Assembly (NCBI GenBank): GCA_028874315.1 | Contig: JAPPKM010000138.1 | Span: 1-36,706 of the forward strand | Origin: Chloroflexota bacterium | Lineage (GTDB): Bacteria > Chloroflexota > UBA11872 | Length of the DNA: 36,706 bases | Reading direction: 5' to 3' | Shown here: piece by piece, positions 17,255 to 25,815 of the stretch | Position numbering within the stretch: the first letter of the stretch is position 1 | Layout of the letters: the number at the start of each line of letters is the position of its first letter | Made by a program: the position numbers and the translations under genes | The notes under the pieces: model-generated | Seen by the model: only the letters and a program-made list of their open reading frames with translations | What the model was told of the DNA's origin: nothing | Databases searched by the model: none

Positions 17255-19417
17255 GTGGCCACGAGCCGAAAGGCCGCCGCGCTGCCAGCGCGCGCGACGC
17301 GGCCGGAGCATTGGGACATCGCGGGTTTTGGCGGCTTCATCGTGGCCGCCTTCGGCGTGTTGTCATTCGTCGGACTTATGGTCGACGACGCCCTGGTAGT
17401 GACGGGCGCCGCCGCAACCGTGGCCGCCGGGCTGGGCCGTGCCGCGCCACTGGGCGCCCTGGCGGGCGCGTTGATTGGCGCCGCCGTCCTGGTAGCCGGC
17501 GCGCGACGGCGTTCCATCATTGACGTCACCCACTTCGTCGCGGCGGCCGTGTTCGTCGCGGCGCTGTCCGCTATGACCGACCTGGCCGCCGCCGTGGCCA
17601 ACCAGGGTCAGCCTGCGGGCGGTGGCGCCATTGGCGGTCTCATCGGGTCCGCCATGCGGGCCGGAATCGGCGACATCCCCGCGTTCCTGGTTCTGGGCGT
17701 GGCCGCCGTCCTGGCGCTCGCCTACGGGATGGCCGCGTCGCCCTGGGGTACGGAGACCGTTACCAGGCCGGGGCGATACGTGATTGCGGCCACCCGCCTG
17801 CTGGGCAGCGGCCTGCTGCGGGTTATCGCCGCCGCCAACGCCCGCGCGCGACCGTGGTTCTCGCCGGCGGACCGCGCGGACGACATCCAGGAGGACGCCG
17901 AGGACCGGAAAGCTGCTCCAGAGGCGCCGGCCGAGGCCGAGGCCGAGGACGGTCCTGCCTGGGGCCAGCAGCCGCTGATTCGCGTCGCGGACCGGATGCC
18001 GGCCGCCGCCGTCTCCCCGCAGCCGGAGGGCCGCTGGCAGCTTCCCGCCATGGACATGCTGCTGCCAGCCGAGGACTCCGGTGAGGTTCCCGAAGACGAA
18101 ATCGTCGGCAAGGCCGCCTCGATCGAAGAGACCCTGGCGTCATTCAAGGTGCAGGTCCGGGTTGCCGAGGCGGTGCCGGGACCGGTCGTCACCCAATACC
18201 TCCTGGAGCCGGGCCCCGGCGTCAAGGTCTCGCGTATCACCGCCCTGGCCAACGACCTCGCGTTGAAGCTGGCCGCCCGCAGCGTGCGCATCGAGGCCCC
18301 GGTTCCCGGGCAACCATTCGTGGGACTTGAGACGCCGAACGACAACCCGGCGGTCGTAACCCTGCGAGACGTCATGGAGAGTCAGGCCTGGGCCGAGTCC
18401 GACGCCGATATCAAGGTCGCGCTGGGGCAGGATGTCGCGGGCCACGTGCGGGTGGCCGATCTGGCGAAGATGCCGCACGTCCTGATTGCCGGCGCCACCG
18501 GCGCGGGTAAGTCGGTCTGCCTCACCTCGCTGATCACGGGCATCATGTTCACCAAGACGCCCGAGGAAATGCAGCTCGTCCTCATCGACCCGAAGATGGT
18601 CGAACTGGTGGCGTTCGAGGGTATCCCGCACCTGCGCATGCCCGTGGTCACTGACGTGAACGAGGTCGTCGACGTGCTGACCTGGGTGAGCAACGAGATG
18701 GCTCGCCGCTACCGCACCTTCAGCAAGGCCGGGGTGCGCAACCTGGCGGCCTTCAACGCCGCGCTGCCCGAAGACGCGGACGGTCCGCTGCCAAACATTG
18801 TGGTGGTGATCGACGAGTTGGCCGACTTGATGATGACGGCCCCAGGCGACGTCGAACGTCTGCTGGCGCGCCTGGCCCAGATGGCACGGGCCACCGGCAT
18901 CCACCTGGTCATCTCAACCCAGCGTCCCTCGGTGGACGTCATTACCGGCCTCATCAAGGCCAACTTCCCGACCCGCATCTCGTTCATGGTCAGCAGCCAG
19001 GCCGACTCGCGCACGGTGCTGGATGCGGCCGGCGCCGAGCGGCTGATTGGGCGCGGCGACATGCTCTACGCGCCACCCGAAGGCGGGAAGGCGCAGCGCA
19101 TCCAGGGCGTGCGGGTCACGGACGAGGAAGTGCGCGATGTCGTGGAGCACTGGCGCGAACAGGGCGAACCCGCCCAGGTTTCAAAGCAGGAGCTGCAGCG
19201 GACCGAGGACGACGAGGAGGACGAGGTCTTCGTGGAGGCCACCGAGCTCGTCATGCGCCACGACAGCATCACGCCCGACCAGCTGGCGCGGGAACTCGGC
19301 ATCGGCCGCTCGCTGGCGCTCAAGCTCGGTCACCAGCTGGAAGAGGAAGGCTTCGTCGGCCCGCCGCTCCCCCAGTCCCTGCGACGCCCCGTCCTCCAGC
19401 GCCAGCCGGTTGACTGA
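17255..19417 (+). CDS. ftsK: DNA translocase FtsK/SpoIIIE
   Basis: Septal DNA pump that clears chromosome termini at division. 720 residues from GTG 17255, with GAGGAGG 7 nt upstream. Four N-terminal membrane segments lie within residues ~20-175. An acidic Ala/Pro/Glu-rich linker spans ~205-260, short for the family. Then come the alpha domain (VVTQYLLEPGPGVKVSRI), the RecA-like motor with Walker A GATGAGKS near 412 and Walker B IVVVIDELADLMM near 515-528, and a C-terminal gamma winged helix (DSITPDQLARELGIGRSLALKLGHQLEEEGFVG) that in relatives reads KOPS sequences. Complete and intact. The last gene of the + strand housekeeping block. Confidence 0.96.
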   Translation: MATSRKAAALPARATRPEHWDIAGFGGFIVAAFGVLSFVGLMVDDALVVTGAAATVAAGLGRAAPLGALAGALIGAAVLVAGARRRSIIDVTHFVAAAVFVAALSAMTDLAAAVANQGQPAGGGAIGGLIGSAMRAGIGDIPAFLVLGVAAVLALAYGMAASPWGTETVTRPGRYVIAATRLLGSGLLRVIAAANARARPWFSPADRADDIQEDAEDRKAAPEAPAEAEAEDGPAWGQQPLIRVADRMPAAAVSPQPEGRWQLPAMDMLLPAEDSGEVPEDEIVGKAASIEETLASFKVQVRVAEAVPGPVVTQYLLEPGPGVKVSRITALANDLALKLAARSVRIEAPVPGQPFVGLETPNDNPAVVTLRDVMESQAWAESDADIKVALGQDVAGHVRVADLAKMPHVLIAGATGAGKSVCLTSLITGIMFTKTPEEMQLVLIDPKMVELVAFEGIPHLRMPVVTDVNEVVDVLTWVSNEMARRYRTFSKAGVRNLAAFNAALPEDADGPLPNIVVVIDELADLMMTAPGDVERLLARLAQMARATGIHLVISTQRPSVDVITGLIKANFPTRISFMVSSQADSRTVLDAAGAERLIGRGDMLYAPPEGGKAQRIQGVRVTDEEVRDVVEHWREQGEPAQVSKQELQRTEDDEEDEVFVEATELVMRHDSITPDQLARELGIGRSLALKLGHQLEEEGFVGPPLPQSLRRPVLQRQPVD

Positions 19418-19516
19418 CGCGCTGACGCGCCCCTCGTGACGCCAGCTTTGGCCGCCTGCGAGCATTCGGCCGTCAATCCGCTGGCTTGCTCTCAATCGGC
19501 CCAGAATTGCCGGTCT

Positions 19517-19999
19517 TTACTCAGAATGAACTTGAGTAATCCTGCATTCATTGACTTCGATATGCGCAAAGAACCGGTAGCCGACCACTCGACCTCGAAT
19601 TGTCATGAGCTGTCCTTTCATCAAGGACGCCAGTTGTTCGTCATCCTTTTCGCGGAGTATGCACTGGACACCTCTGGGCGAGAAGGCTTTACCGTCCGAA
19701 ATCGTAACGACCGTCATCCAGAGAAAGTTCTCGGTTGATCGAAACTCTCCGGTAACCTCCACGACTCGTCCCACATATGGTGGCGGACGTAATCGCCGCC
19801 CTGATCTTGTGGTCGTCCGACCTTGCGTGAAATGGCCGGCGGACAGGGACGGGACAGGCTCGGCTGCTGGCTCTGGTGACGCGCTCTCACTGGATTCGGT
19901 CCCCGCAACGCAAGCGCCCATGGCCATTCCAGCGCCGAGCATGAGCAAGAGCAGAACGTGGCCTACAAGGGCTTTAGCTGGCCCCTGAACGCGGTCCAC
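19517..19999 (-). CDS. Putative lipoprotein with OB-fold (tRNA_anti-like) domain
   Basis: 160 residues. The signal peptide has a hydrophobic core LLLLMLGAGMAMG followed by Cys29, so lipoprotein export is likely. A Ser/Pro/Glu-rich linker (32-50) leads to a basic stretch and then a short beta-rich domain: YVGRVVEVTGEFRSTENFLWMTVV...LREKDDEQLASLMKGQLMTIRGRVVGYRFFAHIEVNECRI. That pattern fits the OB-fold tRNA_anti-like family (PF12869), whose exported members have no known activity. The basic TTTRSGRRLRPPP segment just before the domain is unusual. Base composition looks less GC-rich than neighbouring genes. It stands alone, converging on ftsK, with no clear operon partner. Confidence 0.65.
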   Translation of the reverse strand: MDRVQGPAKALVGHVLLLLMLGAGMAMGACVAGTESSESASPEPAAEPVPSLSAGHFTQGRTTTRSGRRLRPPPYVGRVVEVTGEFRSTENFLWMTVVTISDGKAFSPRGVQCILREKDDEQLASLMKGQLMTIRGRVVGYRFFAHIEVNECRITQVHSE

Positions 20000-20142
20000 C
20001 GCACTTAGATCCGTGACCTTGGCCGAGAGTCCGATGCACAGCTAGAGCCTCGGCTGTCTCGTTTTGCTCTCGTACTCCCTGTCACCGAAACATCTCAGGC
20101 GCCCGTCCTGGCGGATCTACGATGACCCGCGTGCCGCGATTG

Positions 20143-20991
20143 TCAACTCACCGCCACCGCGGCTCTCGCTCTGGACGTTGACATCCCCTTGACAAGCACC
20201 CCCGGCAGCCGCACTTTCAGGATCTCGCTCGCCCGGCCCTCGGCCACCGCCGCCAGGTACGCCACGCCCAGCCGCCCCATCTCCTCTTTCTCGAACGTCA
20301 CCGCCGTCATCGGCGGCGTCGTGTGATCGGTAGCGTTCGGCTCGGTCAGTTGGGTGAACGTGGTTCCGAGAAAGGAAACGTCGCCCGGGACGGCGACTCC
20401 AGCCTCCGTCAGGGTGCGCAGGGCAGCCAGCGCCATGGGCATGTTCTGCACGTAGATCGCGTCCGGCAGATCGCCCTGCGCCAACATGGCCTCGGCGGCG
20501 GTCTGGCCGGTGGTCTCGACCTGCGGGCCGGAGTAGATATCCGTCTCGGCCAGTGCGTGGCTGGCGGCCGCGGCGGCGTCTCGGAACCCCGCAAATCGAG
20601 ACCCGTGGTAGGTGTCCGTCTTGCCCGGGTCGCCCGGCAGCACCACCGCCAGGCGCTCGTGCCCCAGGTCCAGCAGGTGCCGCGCGGCTGTGCGCCCAAT
20701 GTCGTGATTGTCCGGCGCAATGTTCGCGCAGCCGGAAACAACGTGCTCGCATACGACCGACGGTCGCTCGTGTCCTCGCAGAAAGTCCAGGTCCGCGCCC
20801 TCGGGCCCAAAGGTCAGCAGCCCGTCAACCTCAGGCGCCCGCGTCGCCGCGGCCGCCAGCGAGCCCTGGGTAAAGGTGTGCAGGCTCAGTCGATGCCCGG
20901 CGCGCGCCGCTTCCAACTGGGCGTGATACAGGGCCACGCTATACACACCGGAGTTGAACCCCACGCAATAGAACACCCCAATGTGTGCCAT
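20143..20991 (-). CDS. LacI/GalR-type ligand-binding protein lacking the HTH (copy 1)
   Basis: 282 residues that align with the effector-binding half of LacI-family regulators (periplasmic binding protein fold type I): MAHIGVFY at the start of lobe 1, VDGLLTFGP, RPSVVCEHVVSGCANIAPDNHDIGRTAARHLLDLGHERLAVVLPGD, GSRFAGFRDA, PDAIYVQNMPMALAALRTLTEAGVAVPGDVSFLGTT, and TPPMTAVTFEKEEMGRLGVAYL. The N-terminal HTH (about 60 residues) is missing and there is no signal peptide, so it is predicted to be cytosolic. Only about 120 bp separates it from the paralogue upstream, so no HTH is hidden there. ATG 20991 has GGGAGG upstream. It may bind a sugar ligand and act on another protein, or be a relic. Adjacent to the MFS transporter and sugar enzymes. 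Confidence 0.75.
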   Translation of the reverse strand: MAHIGVFYCVGFNSGVYSVALYHAQLEAARAGHRLSLHTFTQGSLAAAATRAPEVDGLLTFGPEGADLDFLRGHERPSVVCEHVVSGCANIAPDNHDIGRTAARHLLDLGHERLAVVLPGDPGKTDTYHGSRFAGFRDAAAAASHALAETDIYSGPQVETTGQTAAEAMLAQGDLPDAIYVQNMPMALAALRTLTEAGVAVPGDVSFLGTTFTQLTEPNATDHTTPPMTAVTFEKEEMGRLGVAYLAAVAEGRASEILKVRLPGVLVKGMSTSRARAAVAVS

Positions 20992-21110
20992 CACCCCGCC
21001 TCCCGCCGAACCCTATCGGGCGAAGTCTACGCAGCCTGCCGCAGATTGGTCCGCGCCGGGTGGCCCGGTCTGCGAGCAGCCTCTGACCCCTGCGCGCCTT
21101 GGTCTGCCGC

Positions 21111-21959
21111 TTAGCCCACCGCCGCCGCGGTCCGTTCGGCTGCCGTAGACGCGCCTTCGATCAGCACGCCCGGCAACAGCGCTTCCAGCCGTCCACTCGC
21201 CCGGCCCTCAGCCGCCGCGGCCAGGTACGCCGCGCCCTGCCGGCCCATCTCCTCTTTCTCGAACGTCACGGCTGTCATCGGCGGCGTCGTGTGATCGGTT
21301 GCGGTTGGCGCGTTGAGCTGGGTGAACGTGGTACCGATGAAGGAAACGTCGCCCGGGATGGCAACCCCGGCCTGCGTAAGCGTTCGCAGGGCGGCCAGCG
21401 CCATCGGCAGGTTCTGCACGTAGATGGCATCCGGCAGATCGCCCCGCGCCAGCATGGCCTCAACCGCCGTTTGTCCGGTCGTTTCGACCTTTGCGCCGAA
21501 ATAGATGTCCGAGTCGTCCAGCGGGTGTCCCGCAGCGGCTGCCGTGTCCCGGAATCCGGCAAAGCGGGAGCCGTGATAGCTGTCCAGGTTGGCCGGGTCG
21601 CCCGGCAGCACCACCGCCAGGCGCTCGTGCCCCAGGTCCAGCAGATGCCGCGCGGCCGTGCGCCCAATGTCGAAGTTGTCCGGCGCCACATAGGCGCAGC
21701 CGGGCACGATGCGCTCGCACACGACCGACGGTCGCGAGTGCCCAAGCAGGAACGCAAGGTCGGTTGCTCCCGAGGCGAAGGCCAGCAGGCCGTCAACCTC
21801 CGGCGCGCGCTCGGCCGCTGCCGCCAGCGAACCTTCCGGGAACTGGTGAATGCTCATCCCATGCCCGCCGCGTGCCGCCTCCAGCTGCGCGTGATACAGC
21901 GCCATGGAATACGCCCCGGGATCGAACCCCTCGCTGTAGAACACCCCGATGTGCGCCAT
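21111..21959 (-). CDS. LacI/GalR-type ligand-binding protein lacking the HTH (copy 2)
   Basis: 282 residues, a close paralogue of the gene directly downstream (copy 1), with the same lobe motifs: RPSVVCERIVPGCAYVAPDN, IGRTAARHLLDLGHERLAVV, PDAIYVQNLPMALAALRTL, and TPPMTAVTFEKEEMGRQGAAY. Differences cluster in ligand-side loops near the N-terminus (YSEGFDPGAYSM versus YCVGFNSGVYSV; ASGATDLAFLLGHS versus GPEGADLDFLRGHE), suggesting different ligands. No HTH and no export signal. I place the start at ATG 21959, where similarity to copy 1 begins; the frame is open further up to 22031 inside the MFS gene. It begins 35 bp after the MFS stop and is probably co-transcribed with it. Confidence 0.78.
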   Translation of the reverse strand: MAHIGVFYSEGFDPGAYSMALYHAQLEAARGGHGMSIHQFPEGSLAAAAERAPEVDGLLAFASGATDLAFLLGHSRPSVVCERIVPGCAYVAPDNFDIGRTAARHLLDLGHERLAVVLPGDPANLDSYHGSRFAGFRDTAAAAGHPLDDSDIYFGAKVETTGQTAVEAMLARGDLPDAIYVQNLPMALAALRTLTQAGVAIPGDVSFIGTTFTQLNAPTATDHTTPPMTAVTFEKEEMGRQGAAYLAAAAEGRASGRLEALLPGVLIEGASTAAERTAAAVG

Positions 21960-21994
21960 CAGTCGATACCCCGTCGAACCCGATCCGGCGCAGT

Positions 21995-23251
21995 CTACGT
22001 AGCCCGACGCAGCGTCGGACGCGCCACCCACACCACCGCGAATACCATCGCCACCACGGCTGCGCCGATCAGCGTCGCCGCTTGAATGCCTACCGACTCC
22101 GCAATGGCTCCAATGACCAGCGCCCCCACGGGCGAAAGCCCGATGAAGGTGATGGTGTTCAGGCTCATCACGCGGCCGTAGTAGGCCTCGGTCGCCTCAA
22201 GCTGCAGCATGGTCCGCACGCATGCCGAGAACACGGTAATCAGGAGCCCCACCAGCACCAGCAGCAGCAGCGAAAGGCCGAGGGACGTCGAGACCGCAAA
22301 TCCCACCAGCGCCACCAGGTACCCCGCCACGGCAATGCCGGACAGCCGTCCGTTGGCTGGCAGCCGGTTCACGCTTGCCACCACGAACGCGCCGAGCACG
22401 GCGCCCAGACCCGGCGCGGCCATCAGCCAGCCCACGCCCCTGACGTCCGCAAAGAGAACTTCGCGCGCGAAAACCGGCGCCAGTTGCTGAAACGAGCGAC
22501 CGAACAGGCTGGTGGCGGCGGACACCAACAGCACCAGCACAATCAGTTCGCGGCTGAACGCGAACCGCAGGCCGTCCCGCACGCTCTTCAAGACCGCCTC
22601 GCGCGGTCGAGGCTTGAAGGGCGGCAGGTTCAGCAACGCCAGGGCCACGAATACCGGCAAGGTGCTGGCGGCGTTGATGAAGAGCACCCCGGCCGCGCCG
22701 ATCACCGGGACCAGCAGGCCCGCGATAGCCGGACCCAGCAGGGCCCCACCGGTAAAGACCACCGCGTGCAGCGCAATGGCCTTGCGCAGGTCCTCTCGGG
22801 GAACCAATGCCGGCACGATGGCCTGCCGCGTGGGTTGATCGAAGGCTCCCGCGATCGAGGCCAGCAGCGCCAGCACGGCGAAGTGCCAGATCTGCGCCAC
22901 GTCGGCCGCCACCAGGATCGCCAGGATCAGGCCCAGCAGCGCCTGGCTGACCTGCGTGATCCACAGCAGCGTCCGGCGGTCCATTCGGTCCGCGACCACG
23001 CCGCCGAAAAAAGGCAGCACCACCATCGGAACGCCACGCGCCGCGGCCACCATGCCGACCCAGAACGCTGAGCGCGTCATCTCGTCGGTCAGCCAGCCCA
23101 CCACCATGATCTGCATCCAGGTCCCCGAATGCGAAATCACCAGGCCGAACCAGAAGAGCGCGAAGTTCCGGTGCCTGAGTACGCCCAAGCGCGGCCATTG
23201 AAGCCACGCCGCTGTCGGTCGCGCGGCCTGGAGAGTCCGCCGTGGGCTCAT
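21995..23251 (-). CDS. MFS transporter (MFS_3/EntS-like exporter type)
   Basis: 418 residues with about 12 membrane helices. The N-terminus LRHRNFALFWFGLVISHSGTWMQ and the first cytoplasmic loop GGVVADRMDRRTLLW (motif A) are typical of the MFS_3 group, which contains drug and siderophore exporters. DQPTRQAIVPALVPREDLRKAIAL and the mid-protein RFAFSRELIVLVLLVSAATS also fit. The substrate is not readable. It lies downstream of a Gfo/Idh dehydrogenase and an exported glycosidase-like gene and upstream of two LacI-type sensor genes, all on the same strand, which argues for a sugar-related substrate. A second member of the same subfamily is encoded at 28111-29421. No ribosome binding site is evident at the ATG. 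Confidence 0.85.
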   Translation of the reverse strand: MSPRRTLQAARPTAAWLQWPRLGVLRHRNFALFWFGLVISHSGTWMQIMVVGWLTDEMTRSAFWVGMVAAARGVPMVVLPFFGGVVADRMDRRTLLWITQVSQALLGLILAILVAADVAQIWHFAVLALLASIAGAFDQPTRQAIVPALVPREDLRKAIALHAVVFTGGALLGPAIAGLLVPVIGAAGVLFINAASTLPVFVALALLNLPPFKPRPREAVLKSVRDGLRFAFSRELIVLVLLVSAATSLFGRSFQQLAPVFAREVLFADVRGVGWLMAAPGLGAVLGAFVVASVNRLPANGRLSGIAVAGYLVALVGFAVSTSLGLSLLLLVLVGLLITVFSACVRTMLQLEATEAYYGRVMSLNTITFIGLSPVGALVIGAIAESVGIQAATLIGAAVVAMVFAVVWVARPTLRRAT

Positions 23252-23361
23252 CGTGGTTCGCCGCGTTCGAGTCGTGTCAGGGCACCATATCGGGCGGCCT
23301 CGTCGGATGAAACAGTGCCGCCCCGGTGTTGGCCGCGCGGCGGCCTGGTGAACGGCCTGAC

Positions 23362-25767
23362 CTAGACACCCTCCGGAGGAACCGGCTCAAAGTCCGGAAC
23401 GGCCAGCGGTTCGTGGCCAAAGACGGCCGGCGCGCTGAACGTGTTCTGCACCACCCGCCCGTCCGGGTAGATCTCCAGCCGCTGGCTGCGGTCGCCCAGC
23501 GCGAAGGTGATCGCCAGTTCGAGTTCCCGGCCATACACGGATTCGAACGCTGCCGCCAGGACCGTCTCGTTGGGTCCGTAGACATTGATCCAATAGTCGT
23601 TGCCGGCTTGCACCACCAGCGGGTGGGGCTGCTCGTTGTACGTAAATGCCAACGTGGTTACCGTGCCCTCCACGGCCGTGGCCAACCACGCGTCGCCGCC
23701 GAGCTTGACCGTGGCCTCAATCGGCTGACCCAGACTGTCGAGAAGCCCCAGGTCGCCCTCCGGCCGCATCCATTCCACCTCGATCTGCGCAAAGCGCTGC
23801 AACATCTCGCTGTCCCGGTCCGTGGAGTTCCAGTACACGATCTGCACCTCGTCGGGCAGCGCGGCCAACACCGGGTCAACGCTGCGGTCGGTGGCCATGC
23901 TGACGACCAGGTCATAGGCAGCCAGCGCGTCGGCCGTCACCTGGTCAGGGGTCATGAAGTCGGCCTGCGGCACGTAGCGCCGCAACGTGTGGCGAATATG
24001 CAGGCGCTGGCTCTCGAACAGCCCATCGGTGTGCGCCGGATAGGCGTCGACCGGATCTCCAATAATGACGGCTCGCGGCAAGTCATCGACGCGGTTTGCG
24101 GCGAGCTCGTCCAATTGCGCCTGCGCCAGCTCGTAGCGGCGCCACCCGTAGGTATCGTCGGGGAACAGGTGCGAGCCCTCCCAGAACTCGTTCCAGCTAT
24201 AGATGAAGATGAGGCTTGGCCTGGTGTGCGCGGCCAGCCAGGCGGTTTCCTGGAGATACCGGTTGTCGTCGCGGACCACGCGCTGCAACTGGTCGCGCGC
24301 GGCGACGCCACGGTTATCGAAGATGTAGTTCCAGGTCACCACGTGGTGCCCGAACTGCCACTGCGGCGTATCCACCACAAAGTTGAAGGGCGCGTAGTCG
24401 TCCGGCCAACGCTCGAACGCCAGCTCCTGGACCCGCGTCGCGGCCGACCAGTCGAAGATCACGTCCACGCTCAGCGCGGCCTCGACGCGCCGCACGAGTT
24501 CGGTGAAGAACCAGGTCCAGGCTTCCGTGTCGTCGAGCACATCCGGGAACCCGTACCCATACACGATCACGGGGAGCTGGCCGTCGGCGTCGTAGAGCCA
24601 CAGATCCCTTGGAATGCCCTCGTAGAAGGCAATCACCTCGTCCGCAATCTTGCTCACACTTGCTTCGTCGGCCGCGATGTAGGCGCGATCGCTGAGCACG
24701 GCCTCTCCCCCCGCATGGATAAGTTCCCAGTCGTAGAACAGCCCGATTCGCAGGTCGTGGCGGCGCAGCGAGTCCAACACCACGTCGGTGGGCGTGAGGC
24801 TGTCGGGCGTCAGATACCACTCCCACATCACGCCGTCGACGCCCAGGTCGCGGATCAGCCGGAAGTTGGCGTCGTAGTAGGCGGGCGACCCGACCTGCTC
24901 ACGCGTGATGCCAACCCGTTCCCAGGACAGCTGGTGGGTGAAGTACTCGGTCGGCAGGTAGTCGTGGTCCCACCAATCAAAGAACTGCACCACGCTGACC
25001 GGGCGCGGCGGCCATCCGTAGTCCGGCCCGTGCGGGACGGTCGCGCGCCGCGGGATGAGCGAGGTCGTCTTCAGAAACTCGGAAATGTCCACGCGCCGTG
25101 GGGCATCGTCCACGTCGGGCGCATAGACCCAGGCAGCTCGCTGGGCCCTTAATGCGTAGCCGCCAGGCGTCTGAGCCAGGGCCACGGGGAGGCCGTGGAC
25201 GAGGATGGCCGCGGCGTCGTTGCCCAGGACCGCGCCCGCCCTATAGAACGCCTGGCGCAACGCGTTGCGCCAGGGCTCTGGGCCCTCCAGCAGTGCCATG
25301 TGCCGCCGCTGGATGTCTGGAAAGGCCAGACCGGCGTTGCCCGACCAGTCGGCGGACGCCGGAATTCCGAAGTCGCTGAGCAGTTGACCGTCGTAGCCGT
25401 TCGACGAGAGCAGGTCCATGACGTTGACCACGGAGATGCCGCGGTCGGGCTCCCAACGCAACATGCCGCGCTCGAACAGCTGGGCGGCATGCCCCTGGTA
25501 GGTGAACCGTCGCGAAACCGGGGCGCCGAACGTGAGTTCGCCGCCCAGATCCCGCCACGACGACCATAGGTTGACGCCGTCGAAATCGGTCACGGCGAAG
25601 CCCAGATCCGGCGCCGTGGCCGCGAAGAAGGCGGCGTCCGCTTGCGGGGTCGTCGCTTCGGACGACTGAACGCCGGACGCCGTGGCTGTCGCAAGCGCAA
25701 GGACAATTCCAAGCAGGGCCAGGCGCAGCGTCCGCGCGAGTCGCGGCCAGCGCATGAGGGCCGTCAT
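23362..25767 (-). CDS. Exported GH99/WbsX-like protein with N-terminal Chloroflexota module
   Basis: 801 residues. The signal peptide (LALLGIVLALATATASG) spans about 15-33. Residues 73-106 form one copy of the module seen in the 4630-6468 protein: LGGELTFGAPVSRRF...AAQLFERGMLRW. The central part (about 255-530) resembles GH99/GH71/WbsX-like TIM barrels: VQFFDWWDHDYLPTEY, RDLGVDGVMWEWYL, LRIGLFYDWE, LPVIVYGYGFPDV, and a conserved end SLIFIYSWNEFWEGSHLFPD. The glutamates in VMWEW and NEFWEG are candidate catalytic residues. The last ~250 residues are a region I cannot assign (VVSMATDRSVDP..., beta-rich). Expected to act on an extracellular glycan, but the linkage is unknown. It lies 48 bp downstream of a Gfo/Idh gene. 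Confidence 0.7.
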   Translation of the reverse strand: MTALMRWPRLARTLRLALLGIVLALATATASGVQSSEATTPQADAAFFAATAPDLGFAVTDFDGVNLWSSWRDLGGELTFGAPVSRRFTYQGHAAQLFERGMLRWEPDRGISVVNVMDLLSSNGYDGQLLSDFGIPASADWSGNAGLAFPDIQRRHMALLEGPEPWRNALRQAFYRAGAVLGNDAAAILVHGLPVALAQTPGGYALRAQRAAWVYAPDVDDAPRRVDISEFLKTTSLIPRRATVPHGPDYGWPPRPVSVVQFFDWWDHDYLPTEYFTHQLSWERVGITREQVGSPAYYDANFRLIRDLGVDGVMWEWYLTPDSLTPTDVVLDSLRRHDLRIGLFYDWELIHAGGEAVLSDRAYIAADEASVSKIADEVIAFYEGIPRDLWLYDADGQLPVIVYGYGFPDVLDDTEAWTWFFTELVRRVEAALSVDVIFDWSAATRVQELAFERWPDDYAPFNFVVDTPQWQFGHHVVTWNYIFDNRGVAARDQLQRVVRDDNRYLQETAWLAAHTRPSLIFIYSWNEFWEGSHLFPDDTYGWRRYELAQAQLDELAANRVDDLPRAVIIGDPVDAYPAHTDGLFESQRLHIRHTLRRYVPQADFMTPDQVTADALAAYDLVVSMATDRSVDPVLAALPDEVQIVYWNSTDRDSEMLQRFAQIEVEWMRPEGDLGLLDSLGQPIEATVKLGGDAWLATAVEGTVTTLAFTYNEQPHPLVVQAGNDYWINVYGPNETVLAAAFESVYGRELELAITFALGDRSQRLEIYPDGRVVQNTFSAPAVFGHEPLAVPDFEPVPPEGV

Positions 25768-25815
25768 GACCGAGGCGACGGCACGACCCTTTGGGCCACG
25801 GCGGCCGTTGGAGGC

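Larger units (their letters stand above)
20143..22000 (-). repeat. Tandem gene duplication of two HTH-less LacI-type sensors
   Basis: The coding sequences at 20143-20991 and 21111-21959 are long direct repeats. Stretches such as those starting at 20648 and 21608 (CAGGCGCTCGTGCCCCAGG) are identical over tens of bases. Similarity extends past the start codons into both upstream regions, where AGTCTACG followed by CAGCC or TAGCC recurs near 21022 and 21992. The duplicated unit therefore probably included a piece of its 5' flank. Confidence 0.85.

Noticed and set aside
22004-22018. Inverted repeat CCGACGC-A-GCGTCGG near the MFS 3' end
   Set aside because: It lies within codons for PTLRR of the transporter, has no T tract, and is not repeated at the other LacI-type copy, so it may be chance in GC-rich DNA.
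21491-23071. 526-codon open frame antisense to the MFS transporter and LacI-type gene
   Set aside because: Composition is Arg/Gln/His-rich and it mirrors known coding DNA; no motif supports it.
23326-25152. 608-codon open frame antisense to the GH99-like gene
   Set aside because: The opposite strand has a signal peptide and recognisable glycosidase-type motifs, this one none.
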